Source: Chloroflexota bacterium
Lineage (GTDB): Bacteria > Chloroflexota > Limnocylindria > P2-11E > CF-107
Assembly (NCBI GenBank): GCA_005881435.1
Contig: VBHP01000006.1
Span: forward strand, 1 to 62,690
Reading direction: 5' to 3'
DNA length: 62,690 nt
In this document: positions 31,569 through 40,505 of the stretch, piece after piece
Numbering within the stretch: the first letter of the stretch is position 1
Layout: each line of letters begins with the position of its first letter
Program-made: the position numbers and the translations under genes
Notes under the pieces: model-generated
Databases searched by the model: none
The model's input: only the letters and a program-made list of their open reading frames with translations
Told to the model about the DNA's origin: nothing

Positions 31569-32326
31569 GGCAAAAACGCCACCACGCGACAGATGCAACC
31601 CTCGCCGCCGACCCAGCGCCAGGGGAACGCGCCGACGTCGACGCGCTTCCCCGCGACCTCGGCGAGCTCGCCGCCGAGGTTCTCCAGCATCGGGATGTTC
31701 GCTTTGGCCATGTGGTAGTGGATGTGCTCGAAGTCCTTCATCGGAAGCGTCTCGTCGATCGCCTTGCCGGTTTGCGTCTCGTACTCCTTCACCAGATCGG
31801 GACGGAAATACCGCACGCGGACGTACAGCGAGTGGTCCATCGATGCGAGATCGGCGCCGATCATGCGGATGCCCTTGTCGACGAGCCAGTCACAGACTTC
31901 GGGCTGGGGACCGGGGTGTCGGTCGAAGTAGGTCACGTCGTCGCGTGTCGACTTCGTCCAGTTGTACCGGTCCCAGCCCGTATAGAGGATCACCACGTCG
32001 CCGGCTCGGACGTGCTCGCCGCGCGGGAGACAGCCTTCGATGTCCTTCCGCGTGTAGTGCGCCCAGGGCTTGGTGATCGGGCGGAGGTCGACGATCAGCG
32101 CACTGCCGTACAGCTCCTGGATAGGGATCTGACCCAGATCCTTTCCGGTGGGCCAGTAGTGGCTCGGGGCATCGATGTGCGTCCCCGTATGCATGTTCGT
32201 GCGCACGAGCACAGTGCTCTTGCCGTCGCGATGGTGCGTCGTGATGTCCGTGACCTGGATCGCCTCGAACTGGGGCCAGGTCGGCATCCGGTCGCCCCAA
32301 GCCTGCGTGAGGTCGACGAGCTTCAT
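31565..32326 (-). CDS. cyclase-family metal hydrolase (kynurenine formamidase-like)
   Basis: A 253-residue protein of the cyclase/KynB superfamily. The metal-binding signature is HTGTHIDAPSHY (about residues 46-57). DVVILYTGWDRYNW and IGADLASMDH are the other conserved parts, and histidines in FEHIHYHM complete the set. Members hydrolyse cyclic or linear amides and related bonds (formylkynurenine, isatin, cyclic imides). In this operon it could open a ring or cleave an amide of the imported compound, which is inference. It lies 19 bases from the binding-protein gene. Confidence 0.82.
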   Translation of the reverse strand: MKLVDLTQAWGDRMPTWPQFEAIQVTDITTHHRDGKSTVLVRTNMHTGTHIDAPSHYWPTGKDLGQIPIQELYGSALIVDLRPITKPWAHYTRKDIEGCLPRGEHVRAGDVVILYTGWDRYNWTKSTRDDVTYFDRHPGPQPEVCDWLVDKGIRMIGADLASMDHSLYVRVRYFRPDLVKEYETQTGKAIDETLPMKDFEHIHYHMAKANIPMLENLGGELAEVAGKRVDVGAFPWRWVGGEGCICRVVAFLP

Positions 32327-32345
32327 CGGTCGTAAGCCGAATTCA

Positions 32346-33404
32346 TCAGTACGGGAAGTCCTTCTTGCCGAGTTGCGCGACGACCTTGGACGCGATCGTC
32401 AGGTCGACCACGTCCGCGAAAGTCAGGTCCTTCTTGATCTTTCCGAAGTCCTTCTCGCTCTTGATCGTGCCCTCGATATTCGCTTTCGGCACGCCCTCGT
32501 TCTGCGGCCAGGCTTTGGCCTTCACGAGGGCGTCGAACGTGTCCGCGACGACGTCCTGCGGCTCCTGGGTGAACTTCACCCCGACGTCGATGATCTTCTG
32601 GCGGTTCGCCGGGTCGTACATCGCGCGGTTCGCCTTCATGAGGGCGCGGACGATGCACTCGGTCGTCGCTGGATCGTCCTTTAAGGTCTGCGTCGGCACG
32701 ACATAGACCGAGTACTGGTAGTCCGTGAGGACCTCCCACATGTTCGTGAGCACGTGGATATTCGGATTCTGCTTCGAAGCGTTCTTCACCTGGTCGATGT
32801 GGAGCACCGCGGTATCGGTCGCTCCGCTCGTGAGCTGCTGGACGCGGCCGGCGGTCGTTGTCTGTACGAAGGTGACGTCTTTGTCGGAGATGCCAGCGGT
32901 CTTGAGCACGATGCGCGTCATAACATCGGCGAAGCCGCCCGGCTCTTGCACGCCCATCTTCTTGCCCTTCAGGTCGGCAAGAGTCTTGACGTTGGGGCCA
33001 ACCGCGAAGGACACGTCGACGTTGGGCGCGTACGAGTACACGACCTTCACCTCGGCGCCGTTCGCGATGGCATCGATCACTGGCTCGGACGACGTGCCCG
33101 CGAGGTCGATCGCGCCCGAGGCCGAGGCGCGGAGCGAGCCGACGCCGCCTTCGAAGCGGATGAGCTCGACGGTCAGGTTTTCGTCCTTGAAGTAGCCGAA
33201 CTCATTCGCGACGTACGGCGTCAGGTGCACGACGTTCGGCGGCGTGACCGGCACGGCGATGGTGATCTTTTTCGATTGGCACGTCGCCTTCGCTGCGGCG
33301 CTCGGCGACGGCGACGTTCCACCTGCGGGCGTAGCCCCGCCGCCGCAGGCCGAGACGAGCAACGCGGTGACCATTCCCAGCGCGAGCACGCGTAGAGATC
33401 GCAT
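32346..33404 (-). CDS. ABC transporter substrate-binding lipoprotein (NMT1/SsuA type)
   Basis: A 352-residue periplasmic-type binding protein anchored by a lipobox (LLVSACGGG). The fold is type II of the NMT1/SsuA/ThiY group: KITIAVPVTPPNVVHLTPYVANEFGYFKDENLTV at the start, then GVGSLRASASGAIDLAGTSSEP and LADLKGKKMGVQEPGG. This group captures sulfonates, nitrate, pyrimidines and other small anions or aromatics. The ATG at 33404 is preferred to the longer frame because a clear AGGAGG lies 9 bases upstream (33414-33419). Confidence 0.85.
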   Translation of the reverse strand: MRSLRVLALGMVTALLVSACGGGATPAGGTSPSPSAAAKATCQSKKITIAVPVTPPNVVHLTPYVANEFGYFKDENLTVELIRFEGGVGSLRASASGAIDLAGTSSEPVIDAIANGAEVKVVYSYAPNVDVSFAVGPNVKTLADLKGKKMGVQEPGGFADVMTRIVLKTAGISDKDVTFVQTTTAGRVQQLTSGATDTAVLHIDQVKNASKQNPNIHVLTNMWEVLTDYQYSVYVVPTQTLKDDPATTECIVRALMKANRAMYDPANRQKIIDVGVKFTQEPQDVVADTFDALVKAKAWPQNEGVPKANIEGTIKSEKDFGKIKKDLTFADVVDLTIASKVVAQLGKKDFPY

Positions 33405-33420
33405 GTGGTTACCCCTCCTG

Positions 33421-34248
33421 CTATTGCTCACGTCGCAGCCACGGTGCGACGCGGCCCTCGATCCATTGCACGAAGCTCATCAGAAGGATGCCCATCGCGG
33501 ACACCACGACGACCGGCACGAACATGCGGTCGATGCGGAAGACGTTCTCGTACGCGATGATCAAATATCCGAGGCCGACGAGGCCGATGAGGAACTCCGC
33601 GACGATCATCCCGATCAGTCCTCGTCCGATCGCAAGGCGCACGCCGGCGAGGACGAACGGCGTCGCGGAGGGCAGGATCACGTCGGTCCACAGCCGCCGC
33701 TCGCTGGACGAGAAGGCGCGCGCGACCTCGAGCAGCGATTGATCCACGTTGCGCACGCCCTGCTGCGTGTTGATGAGGATCGGGAAGATCGCGAACAACG
33801 CGACGGTCGCGATCCGTGGCTCGTCGCCCATCGCCGCGCGACCGAAGGCGACCGAGATGAGCGGGACGAGCGCGACGGACGGAGTCGAGTAGAGCGCGCC
33901 GACGATCGGATCGATCGCGTTGTAAATGAAGCGGTTGCGGCCCGAGGCGACGCCAATGAGGATTCCCGCGACCAGCGCGATCGCCATGCCCGCCGCGAAT
34001 TCACGCAGGCTCTGGCCGAACGCCTCCTGCAGCTCTCCCGTACCGACGAGCTCGAAGAACGCGCGGAAGATCGCGGACGGCGGCCGCAGGATCAGTGGAT
34101 TCAGCCGCGGTCCCGCGAACTCCCACAGTCCGAGCACGAGGGCCACGGAACCGAGGCGCACGGCCCAATCGGAGAGATGCAGGCGTCCGGCGCGACGGCG
34201 CGCCACGACGGCGGAGGCCGCTGTCGCCTGCGCTTCTCGAATCGTCAT
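33421..34248 (-). CDS. ABC transporter permease (SsuC/TauC type)
   Basis: A 275-residue permease with about six transmembrane helices. The ATPase-contact EAA loop is visible in VARAFSSSERRLWTDVILPSATPFVLAGVRLAIGRGLIG. The N-terminal SLREFAAGMAIALVAGILIG segment is typical of SsuC/TauC importers. Its start overlaps the stop of the ATPase gene (4 bases). With the neighbouring ATPase and binding protein it forms a complete importer. Confidence 0.9.
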   Translation of the reverse strand: MTIREAQATAASAVVARRRAGRLHLSDWAVRLGSVALVLGLWEFAGPRLNPLILRPPSAIFRAFFELVGTGELQEAFGQSLREFAAGMAIALVAGILIGVASGRNRFIYNAIDPIVGALYSTPSVALVPLISVAFGRAAMGDEPRIATVALFAIFPILINTQQGVRNVDQSLLEVARAFSSSERRLWTDVILPSATPFVLAGVRLAIGRGLIGMIVAEFLIGLVGLGYLIIAYENVFRIDRMFVPVVVVSAMGILLMSFVQWIEGRVAPWLRREQ

Positions 34249-35015
34249 GCGACCGCCCGCTCTCGCAGCAGCCTCCAGCAGTGATCCCGGAGTTCGACGA
34301 AGCGCGGGTGCGCGACGACGCTCGCGACGGTGCGAGGCCGCGGTATGTCGACCGTCATGATCTCGCGCACGCGTGCCGGCCGCGCCGAGAGCACGACGAT
34401 GCGATCGCCGATCGCGATCGCCTCTTCGATCGAATGCGTGATGAAGACCATCGTGCGCGGGTGCCCCTGATAGATGTGCAGGAGCTCGTCCTGGAGGATC
34501 TCGCGGGTCTGCGCATCCAGCGAGCCGAACGGCTCATCCATCAGCAAGATCTCCGGCTCCATCGACAGCGCGCGGGCGAGACCGACGCGCTGCTGCATAC
34601 CGCCCGATAGCTGATACGGATAGGCGCGCTCGAAGCCGTTGAGGCCGACCATGTCGGTGTACCTGCTGACCCGCTCATCGAGCGTCGCCCTCGGCGTGCC
34701 CGCAAGCGCCAGTCCGTAGCCGACGTTCTCGCGCACGCGCATCCACGGCATCAGGCCGAAGTGTTGGAACACCATCGCGACGTTTCGGCGCGGTGACGTG
34801 ACGGAGCTGCCGTCGATGGCGATCCGGCCGGCGTCGAGACCGACGAGCCCGTGCATGCAGCGCAGCAGCGTCGTCTTGCCGCAGCCTGAGGGTCCGAGGA
34901 TGCAGACCGCTTCGCGATCGCGCACGGCGAGCTCGAGACCCTCGAACACCGTGACCGAACCGGCGCTGTAGCGCTTCGTCGCGTGCTCCACCGCGATCCG
35001 CACGATGACGCTCAT
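34245..35015 (-). CDS. ABC transporter ATP-binding protein (SsuB/TauB type)
   Basis: A 256-residue ATPase. Walker A is GPSGCGKTTL, the Q-loop is VFQHFGLMPW, the signature is LSGGMQQRVGLARAL, Walker B is ILLMDEPFGSLD, and the H-loop is FITHSIEEAI. It powers the importer formed with the next two genes. The ATG at 35015 is chosen because it gives an ATGA overlap with the regulator stop, and upstream sequence lacks similarity to ABC proteins. Confidence 0.92.
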   Translation of the reverse strand: MSVIVRIAVEHATKRYSAGSVTVFEGLELAVRDREAVCILGPSGCGKTTLLRCMHGLVGLDAGRIAIDGSSVTSPRRNVAMVFQHFGLMPWMRVRENVGYGLALAGTPRATLDERVSRYTDMVGLNGFERAYPYQLSGGMQQRVGLARALSMEPEILLMDEPFGSLDAQTREILQDELLHIYQGHPRTMVFITHSIEEAIAIGDRIVVLSARPARVREIMTVDIPRPRTVASVVAHPRFVELRDHCWRLLRERAVA

Positions 35016-36055
35016 GCCACGCCCGCTGCGCTTGATGCGCGCGCCGTCGATGCCCGCACCGCGAGGGTCGCGGGGAGGACCAGATGCGACTCCGGGATCG
35101 GGTCGCCTCCGAGCCGCGCGATGAGAAGTCTCGCCGCGGCCGCTCCCATCTCGTACTGCGGCACGTGCACCGTGGTCAGCGGCGGCTCCAGGAGCTCGGC
35201 CTGGCGAATGTCGTTGAACCCAACCACAGAGACGTCCTCGGGCACTCGCAGGCGCGCGTCGCGTATGGCGCGGAGCGCGCCGACGGCGATGAGGTCGTTC
35301 GCGCCGAAAATCGCCGTCGGTCGCCGGCCGAGCGCGAGGAGCACTCGCGCGCAGCGGTAGCCCTCCTCCTCGGAGAACGCGGTCGCCTCGATCCATAGCG
35401 CCGCATCGGCGGCCAGTCCGTGGCGCCCGATGGCCAAACGGGCGCCCTCGGCTCGTTCGAGGCCGGTGGTCGTGCTCTGCGGACCAGCGATGTGGCCGAC
35501 GCGTCGATGACCGAGCGCGGCGAGATGCCCGACCGCTTCAGCCGCCGACCGGCGGTTGTCGACGGTGACCGTGAGCTCTGCGCCACGCGCGCTGCGGTTC
35601 ACGAGCACGAACGGGAAGCGCTCGCGTCGCAGTCTCGTGATGACGGCGTCGGACATCCGCGACGACGCGATGAGCAGGCCGTCCACCTGGCGCTGGCGTA
35701 ACACGCGGAGGTACGTGGCTTCGCGCTCCGGCACGTCTTCGGTGTTGCAGAGCACCAGCGCGTAGCCGCACGACAGCGCGACATCTTCCGCGCCGCGGAT
35801 GATCGGGGGAAAGAAGGGGTTGGCGATGTCGGGAACGAGCATCCCGAGCGTGAGGGTCCGCTGGAGCCGCAGGCTTCGCGCCACCGCCGAGGGGCGGTAG
35901 TCCAGCCGGCGAGCCGCGCGCACCACGCGTTTACGCGTCTCGTCGCGCAGCACCGCGCCGTCGTTCAAGGCGCGCGACACCGTGGAGGGATGGACCCGCG
36001 CCGCGCGCGCCACGTCCGCGATCGTCCGCCGTGGCTGGTGCGCCGCCCGCCGCAC
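35012..36055 (-). CDS. LacI-family transcriptional regulator
   Basis: A 347-residue repressor. The N-terminal helix-turn-helix is TIADVARAARVHPSTVSRALND with the hinge helix RRLDYRPSAVARSL. The ligand-binding core (LGMLVPDIANPFFPPI, FGANDLIAVGALRAI, EDVSVVGFNDI) resembles periplasmic sugar-binding proteins, so the effector could be a sugar or another small molecule. GTG at 36055 is chosen because GTG at 36070 would lie inside the predicted -10 box. It is first in the catabolic operon and probably controls it. Confidence 0.87.
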   Translation of the reverse strand: MRRAAHQPRRTIADVARAARVHPSTVSRALNDGAVLRDETRKRVVRAARRLDYRPSAVARSLRLQRTLTLGMLVPDIANPFFPPIIRGAEDVALSCGYALVLCNTEDVPEREATYLRVLRQRQVDGLLIASSRMSDAVITRLRRERFPFVLVNRSARGAELTVTVDNRRSAAEAVGHLAALGHRRVGHIAGPQSTTTGLERAEGARLAIGRHGLAADAALWIEATAFSEEEGYRCARVLLALGRRPTAIFGANDLIAVGALRAIRDARLRVPEDVSVVGFNDIRQAELLEPPLTTVHVPQYEMGAAAARLLIARLGGDPIPESHLVLPATLAVRASTARASSAAGVA

Positions 36056-36063
36056 GGAAATCG

Positions 36064-36092
36064 ATTGCACGGCACGCCGCGCGGGTTGTCAA
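36064..36092 (-). promoter_or_regulatory. sigma-70-type promoter of the catabolic operon
   Basis: Reading the minus strand, TTGACA (36092-36087) is a perfect -35, followed by a 17-base spacer and TGCAAT (36069-36064, four of six matches to TATAAT). Transcription would begin at about 36057, two or three bases before the GTG at 36055, giving a nearly leaderless mRNA. The -35 overlaps the presumed ATG of the divergent LVIVD gene. No clear LacI-type operator palindrome was found, though it may lie here. Confidence 0.6.
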
Positions 36093-37295
36093 ATGCGTCG
36101 CGCGATGCGGAACAGCGGGGAGCGCCTGAGAATCGGCCGGATGGGCGGGCTTCCGCGTGCGCTCGAGCAACGAGGTCTCGAGCTCGTCGGGCACAGCGAC
36201 CTCGACGGCAAGGGCGACGGCATGCAGATCATGCGGAACGGCGACGTCCTCTATGTCGGCCACATGGGCGATTTCGGCGTCGGCACGAGCGTCGTCGACA
36301 TCGCCGCTCCGAGTCGCCCGCGCGTGCTGCGACAGATCCCCGTGCCGAAGGGCACCCACTCGCACAAAGTCCAGCTAGCGGATGGTCTTCTCCTCGCCAA
36401 TCACGAGCAGTACCCGTATCGCGTCGGCGTTCCCCAGAGCGCCGGGCTTCTCGTCTACGACGTGTCGCACGCGACCGACCCGCGACGGATCGGCTTCCTG
36501 CCGATCGACGGACTCGGGGTGCATCGGATCTGGTACGCCGGCGGCCGGTACGCGTACGCCTCGGCGCGCGAAAACGGCTTTCGCAACCGCTGCCTCATCG
36601 TCGTCGACCTCGCGGATCCGTCGCGGCCGCGTCTCGCCTCGCGCTGGTGGTGGCCCGGCCAGCGAGATGGCGACGCCGAGAGGCTGCCGGACGACAGTGA
36701 TGTCGGCGCGCACCACGTCATCGTGACAGGCGAGCGCGCCTATGGCGGCTACTTCGATGCTGGGGTCGTGGTGTATCGCGTGACGGCGAACGGCTCGCTC
36801 GAGCTGCTGTCGTCGCTGTCCTGGGCGCAGCGCTCGGGCGGCCATCCGCACACGCACACCGCATTGCCGCTCGGCCGACGGAACCTGCTCGTCGTGACCG
36901 ACGAGGCGATCGAGCCTAACTGCGAGGGCGCGCGCAAAGACGTGCACCTCGTCGACGTCGCGGACGAGTTCCATCCGAAGGAGGTGTCGCGCTTCCCGGT
37001 GCCCGAAGGCGATTACTGCTCGCGCGGGCTCCGGTTCGGCCCGCACAACGTGCACGAGAATCGTCCCGGCACGTTCCAAAGCGATCGCATCGTGTACGTG
37101 ACCTACTTCAATGCCGGTCTTCGCGTCTACGACACCGCGGATCCGCTACACGCGAAGGAGATCGCCGCATACGTGCCCGAGCCACCGCCGGGGCAGCCGG
37201 CCATCCAATTCAACGACGTGCTGGTGGACGCGGACGGACTGATTTTCGTGACGGATCGTGTGCGCGGCGGGCTCTACATCCTCCGCACTACGTGA
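36093..37295 (+). CDS. LVIVD-repeat beta-propeller protein
   Basis: A 400-residue protein built from LVIVD-type propeller repeats: DVLYVGHMGDFGVGTSVVDIAAPSRPRVL, LLVYDVSHATDPRRIGFL, CLIVVDLADPSRPRLASRW and LRVYDTADPLHAKEIAAYV. No signal peptide is obvious, so it may be cytoplasmic. ATGs at 36093, 36105 and 36141 are all possible. The first is listed, but it overlaps the promoter of the divergent operon. It converges on the acetolactate-synthase-like gene with a 1-base gap. The function of LVIVD proteins is poorly known. Confidence 0.8.
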   Translation: MRRAMRNSGERLRIGRMGGLPRALEQRGLELVGHSDLDGKGDGMQIMRNGDVLYVGHMGDFGVGTSVVDIAAPSRPRVLRQIPVPKGTHSHKVQLADGLLLANHEQYPYRVGVPQSAGLLVYDVSHATDPRRIGFLPIDGLGVHRIWYAGGRYAYASARENGFRNRCLIVVDLADPSRPRLASRWWWPGQRDGDAERLPDDSDVGAHHVIVTGERAYGGYFDAGVVVYRVTANGSLELLSSLSWAQRSGGHPHTHTALPLGRRNLLVVTDEAIEPNCEGARKDVHLVDVADEFHPKEVSRFPVPEGDYCSRGLRFGPHNVHENRPGTFQSDRIVYVTYFNAGLRVYDTADPLHAKEIAAYVPEPPPGQPAIQFNDVLVDADGLIFVTDRVRGGLYILRTT

Positions 37296-37296
37296 A

Positions 37297-38904
37297 CTAC
37301 CCGGCCTCTTGCGCGAGCCCGTCGTTGGCCGACGAGTCGATCGGCACGGCGACGATCGTCGGCTCGTCGAGATCGAGCGCGCGGCGAAGGGTCGGCTCCA
37401 AGTCTTCGGCGCGCTCGATCGCGAATCCGGCGATGCCAAACGCGCGCGCCAGGGCGACGAAGTCAGGGTTGCCGAACTCCGTTCCGAAGGTGCGCCCGAA
37501 AAGGCGGCGCTCATTCACCTCGATGACGCCGAGCTTCCCGTCGACGAGGACGACGCACACGATCGCCGTGCCGATGCGCTTCGCGGTCTCTAGCTCCTGC
37601 ACGTTCATCAGGAACCCGCCATCGCCGCTGAACGCGACGACCTTGCGCTCGGGCCGGACGAGCTTCGCCGCGATCGCGCCCGGGAGCGCGATGCCCATCG
37701 AGGCCAGCCCGTTCGAGATCACGACGGTGTTCGGTCGCGTCGCGTGAAAGAGCCGCGCCAGCCAAACTTTATGCGCGCCGACATCGCTGACGATGACGTC
37801 CTCCGCGCCCACGGCCGCTCGTAGGGCGTGCACCACGTACTCGGGGGCGAGGGGGAATCGCGGCGCGTGATACGTCCGCGTGCCGCGCCGTACGGCCGGC
37901 CGGCGTGCCGGCAGCTTCGGGCCGAGCGCCAGCAAAGCCTGGTCGATCTCGCCGACCACTTCGACCTTCGGCTGGTAGTGCCCGTCGAGCTCCGCCGCGG
38001 TGCTGTCGACGTGCACGACGGTCTTGTCCTTCTTCGGATTCCACAGCGCCGGCGCCCACTCCACCAGGTCGTAGCCGACGGCCACCACGACGTCCGCCTG
38101 TGCGAGCTCTGGTATGAGCGAGAGGTCGGCGCCGGGACGCTGCAGGCCGACCGGACCGAGATCGAGGTCGCCCTCGAGCGCGCCCTTGGCCATGAACGTA
38201 TGTACCGCAGCGATGCCGCTTCGCGCGACGAACTCACGCAGCGCGGCCACGGTGCCGTGGCCCGCCGCGTCTCGCCGCGTGACGCCGTTGCCGACCAGAA
38301 GGATCGGCAAGCGCGCGTTGGCGATGATCTCCGCCGCGCGCTCGATCGTTTCCGGCTGTGGCTCGGGATATGACGTGCGCCGTACCTCCAGCGGCTGCGC
38401 CGTCACGTCCTGGCCGGCGACGTCCTCGGGGAGTTCGATGTGCGTTGCGCCCGGCTTCTCCAGCCGTGCCAGGCGGAACGCCTTGCGCACGATCTCGGGG
38501 ATCGACTCCGCGATCTGCACGCGCGCCGTCCATTTCGTGACGGGGTCGAACATGCGGACGACGTCGACGTACTGGTGCGATTCCTTGTGCACGCGCTCCA
38601 GACCCGCCTGGCCGGTGATCGCAACGAGCGGCGCACGGTCAAGTGTCGCGTCGGCGACGCCGGTGAGCAGATTCGTCGCGCCCGGTCCGAGCGTGGCGAG
38701 GCACACGCCGGGATAGGTCGAGAGCCTGCCGTAGACATCGGCCATGAAGGCAGCGGCCTGCTCGTGGCGCGTCAGGATGAAGGTGATTTTGTCGCTGTCG
38801 TCGAGCGCGGCGTTGAGCGCCAGCGTCTCTTCGCCCGGAATGCCGAACACGTGACGCACGCCCTCGTTCTCCAGACAGCGAACGAGAAGCTGCGCGGCAT
38901 TCAT
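37297..38904 (-). CDS. thiamine-diphosphate enzyme, acetolactate synthase-like
   Basis: A 535-residue three-domain TPP enzyme. The N-terminal domain has the activating Glu in FILTRHEQAAAFMADVYGR and the LGPGATNLLTGVADA segment. The TPP/Mg motif is GDGGFLMNVQELETAKR (about residue 433 onward). The layout is that of acetolactate synthase large subunits, especially catabolic AlsS-type proteins without an FAD-specific insertion. Related decarboxylases are not excluded. ATG at 38904. No small regulatory subunit gene is adjacent, as in catabolic forms. It may feed the acetoin-type dehydrogenase genes about 10 kb away, which is inference. Confidence 0.82.
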   Translation of the reverse strand: MNAAQLLVRCLENEGVRHVFGIPGEETLALNAALDDSDKITFILTRHEQAAAFMADVYGRLSTYPGVCLATLGPGATNLLTGVADATLDRAPLVAITGQAGLERVHKESHQYVDVVRMFDPVTKWTARVQIAESIPEIVRKAFRLARLEKPGATHIELPEDVAGQDVTAQPLEVRRTSYPEPQPETIERAAEIIANARLPILLVGNGVTRRDAAGHGTVAALREFVARSGIAAVHTFMAKGALEGDLDLGPVGLQRPGADLSLIPELAQADVVVAVGYDLVEWAPALWNPKKDKTVVHVDSTAAELDGHYQPKVEVVGEIDQALLALGPKLPARRPAVRRGTRTYHAPRFPLAPEYVVHALRAAVGAEDVIVSDVGAHKVWLARLFHATRPNTVVISNGLASMGIALPGAIAAKLVRPERKVVAFSGDGGFLMNVQELETAKRIGTAIVCVVLVDGKLGVIEVNERRLFGRTFGTEFGNPDFVALARAFGIAGFAIERAEDLEPTLRRALDLDEPTIVAVPIDSSANDGLAQEAG

Positions 38905-38988
38905 CAACGGGACATTCTCATTCTGACAGCGAACCGGCGCGCGCGGCAGACTGTTCGCGCGCTGTGCCGCCGCCCATTATTCGGCGCC

Positions 38989-39639
38989 GTGGCGGATCAG
39001 CGGAACGCGCTGGCGCACGTGCTGTGGATCGGCGGCGGGTCGTGCGTCGGGAAGACGACCCTCAGCCGGCTCCTGGCCGGGAAGTACGACCTCAAGATCT
39101 ACAACCTCGATTGGCACCACGTGCGCGAGCACCGGCAGCGGCCCGGCCCGCACGTCACGCAATGGGAACGCTGGAGCATGGACGAACGCTGGGTGCTGCC
39201 CAGCGTGCCGGAGCTGCTGGAGCGAACGGTCGCGATCTGGGAGGAACAGTTCGCACTCGTGCTCCAGGACCTGCTCGCGCTGCCGACGACTCGCCCGATC
39301 GTCGCCGAAGGCCCGGGCGCCTTTCCGTGGTGCGTCGCCCCGCTGCTTCGCTCGCGCGAGCAGGCCGTCTTCCTGGTGCCGACTGCGGCCGTGCGCGATC
39401 GCGTTCGTGCCGCGCGCGAGCATGGCGCCTCGAGATTCGATAACCAGACGAGCGATCCCGATCGAGCCCGCTCCAACCTGCGCCAGCGCGACCTTCTGTT
39501 GAACGCGCGGCTCGTCGCCGCCTGCCAGGCCCTCGGCCTCCGCTGGATCGACGTCGACGAAGGACTCGCGCTCGACGCGACGCTGTCGCTTGTCGAAGAG
39601 CACTTCCGTTCGCACCTGCCGCTCACCCTGAACGTCTAG
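38989..39639 (+). CDS. P-loop kinase-like protein
   Basis: A 216-residue protein with Walker A GGGSCVGKTTLS near residue 14, followed by IYNLDWHHV. The remainder is helical with VAEGPGAFPW as a second conserved segment and FLVPTAAVRDRVR. It resembles small nucleotide/sugar kinases or the 2-phosphoglycerate kinase-like group, but no specific substrate motif is recognised. GTG at 38989 is chosen, and the distance to the divergent ALS-like gene is 84 bases. Confidence 0.65.
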   Translation: MADQRNALAHVLWIGGGSCVGKTTLSRLLAGKYDLKIYNLDWHHVREHRQRPGPHVTQWERWSMDERWVLPSVPELLERTVAIWEEQFALVLQDLLALPTTRPIVAEGPGAFPWCVAPLLRSREQAVFLVPTAAVRDRVRAAREHGASRFDNQTSDPDRARSNLRQRDLLLNARLVAACQALGLRWIDVDEGLALDATLSLVEEHFRSHLPLTLNV

Positions 39640-39649
39640 CCGACTCGCG

Positions 39650-40501
39650 TTAGTCCGACAGATCGAGCACGATCCAGCGCGGCTCGGCGCGCACGCCCAG
39701 CTGCTCGCTACCGAAGGCGTCGGCCCTCGAGGGAGCGCCGGTCGGACGAAGCACCGAGAGCAGCAATCGACCGTTCGCCACGTCGTAACGAGCCTGACCC
39801 CAGCGGTCGAGCAACGAGCCCACCGCCCACGTTCCGGGGCCGGTACGAAGGCTCCAGGTGTCGCGGCGAATCCGCTCACACGCTGCGGCGTCATATGGCA
39901 CCAGCATCAGCGGGTCGAGGCTGGCGCTATCGACGATCGTTCCGGTCAGGTCGTGGAAATGGATCTCGCTCGGCGCATGCACACCGCTCCGGCTCAGTGC
40001 GAACCAGATCCGGCCCGACGGCAGCCAGCCGACATGCGCGAACTCGTACTCCGGCGCCGGCCAGCTCACCTCGGCCAGCTGTGTGGCGTCTGCGCCGATC
40101 AGCGTCGCGCCACGCGGCAGCGACAACAGCAGGATGGGCTGCGTCGGAGACCACAGCACGGCGTCGATCGGTTGACCGGCGGGACCCTGCGCCGATCCGC
40201 CGGACCCGACCTCGGCGAGCAACAAGCGCCCGGTTCGGGTGGCGCGATCCATCGTCTGATAGGCGTAGTGGCGGCCGTCGGGCGACCACGGTGCCAGCGG
40301 TCTGATGCTGAGCGCGGGCGCGAGCGCCCGCGTCCTGCTCCCCTCGATGAGCTCGGCCCGCCAGGCGGTCGCGCCCATGGCGAACTCCTCGGGATGGCTG
40401 AAACGCAACGATCGGGCCCGGTCGGGACTGGGATACTCGCGCAGCTCGAAAGGTTCGTCCGGCGGCGCGGGGATCTCGCGCGCCGCACCGACCTGCGGCA
40501 C
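39650..40501 (-). CDS. TolB-like/WD40-like protein of unknown function
   Basis: A 283-residue protein without signal peptide or membrane helices. Repeated WSPDGRHYAY, LWSPTQPILLLSL and GWLPSGRIWFALS strands resemble TolB/WD40 propeller blades. The C-terminal half has a TWSLRTGPGTWAVGSLLD segment. It ends 4 bases before the ALDH stop region, so it is probably transcribed with that gene. The precise function is not recognised. Confidence 0.55.
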   Translation of the reverse strand: MPQVGAAREIPAPPDEPFELREYPSPDRARSLRFSHPEEFAMGATAWRAELIEGSRTRALAPALSIRPLAPWSPDGRHYAYQTMDRATRTGRLLLAEVGSGGSAQGPAGQPIDAVLWSPTQPILLLSLPRGATLIGADATQLAEVSWPAPEYEFAHVGWLPSGRIWFALSRSGVHAPSEIHFHDLTGTIVDSASLDPLMLVPYDAAACERIRRDTWSLRTGPGTWAVGSLLDRWGQARYDVANGRLLLSVLRPTGAPSRADAFGSEQLGVRAEPRWIVLDLSD

Positions 40502-40505
40502 GACG

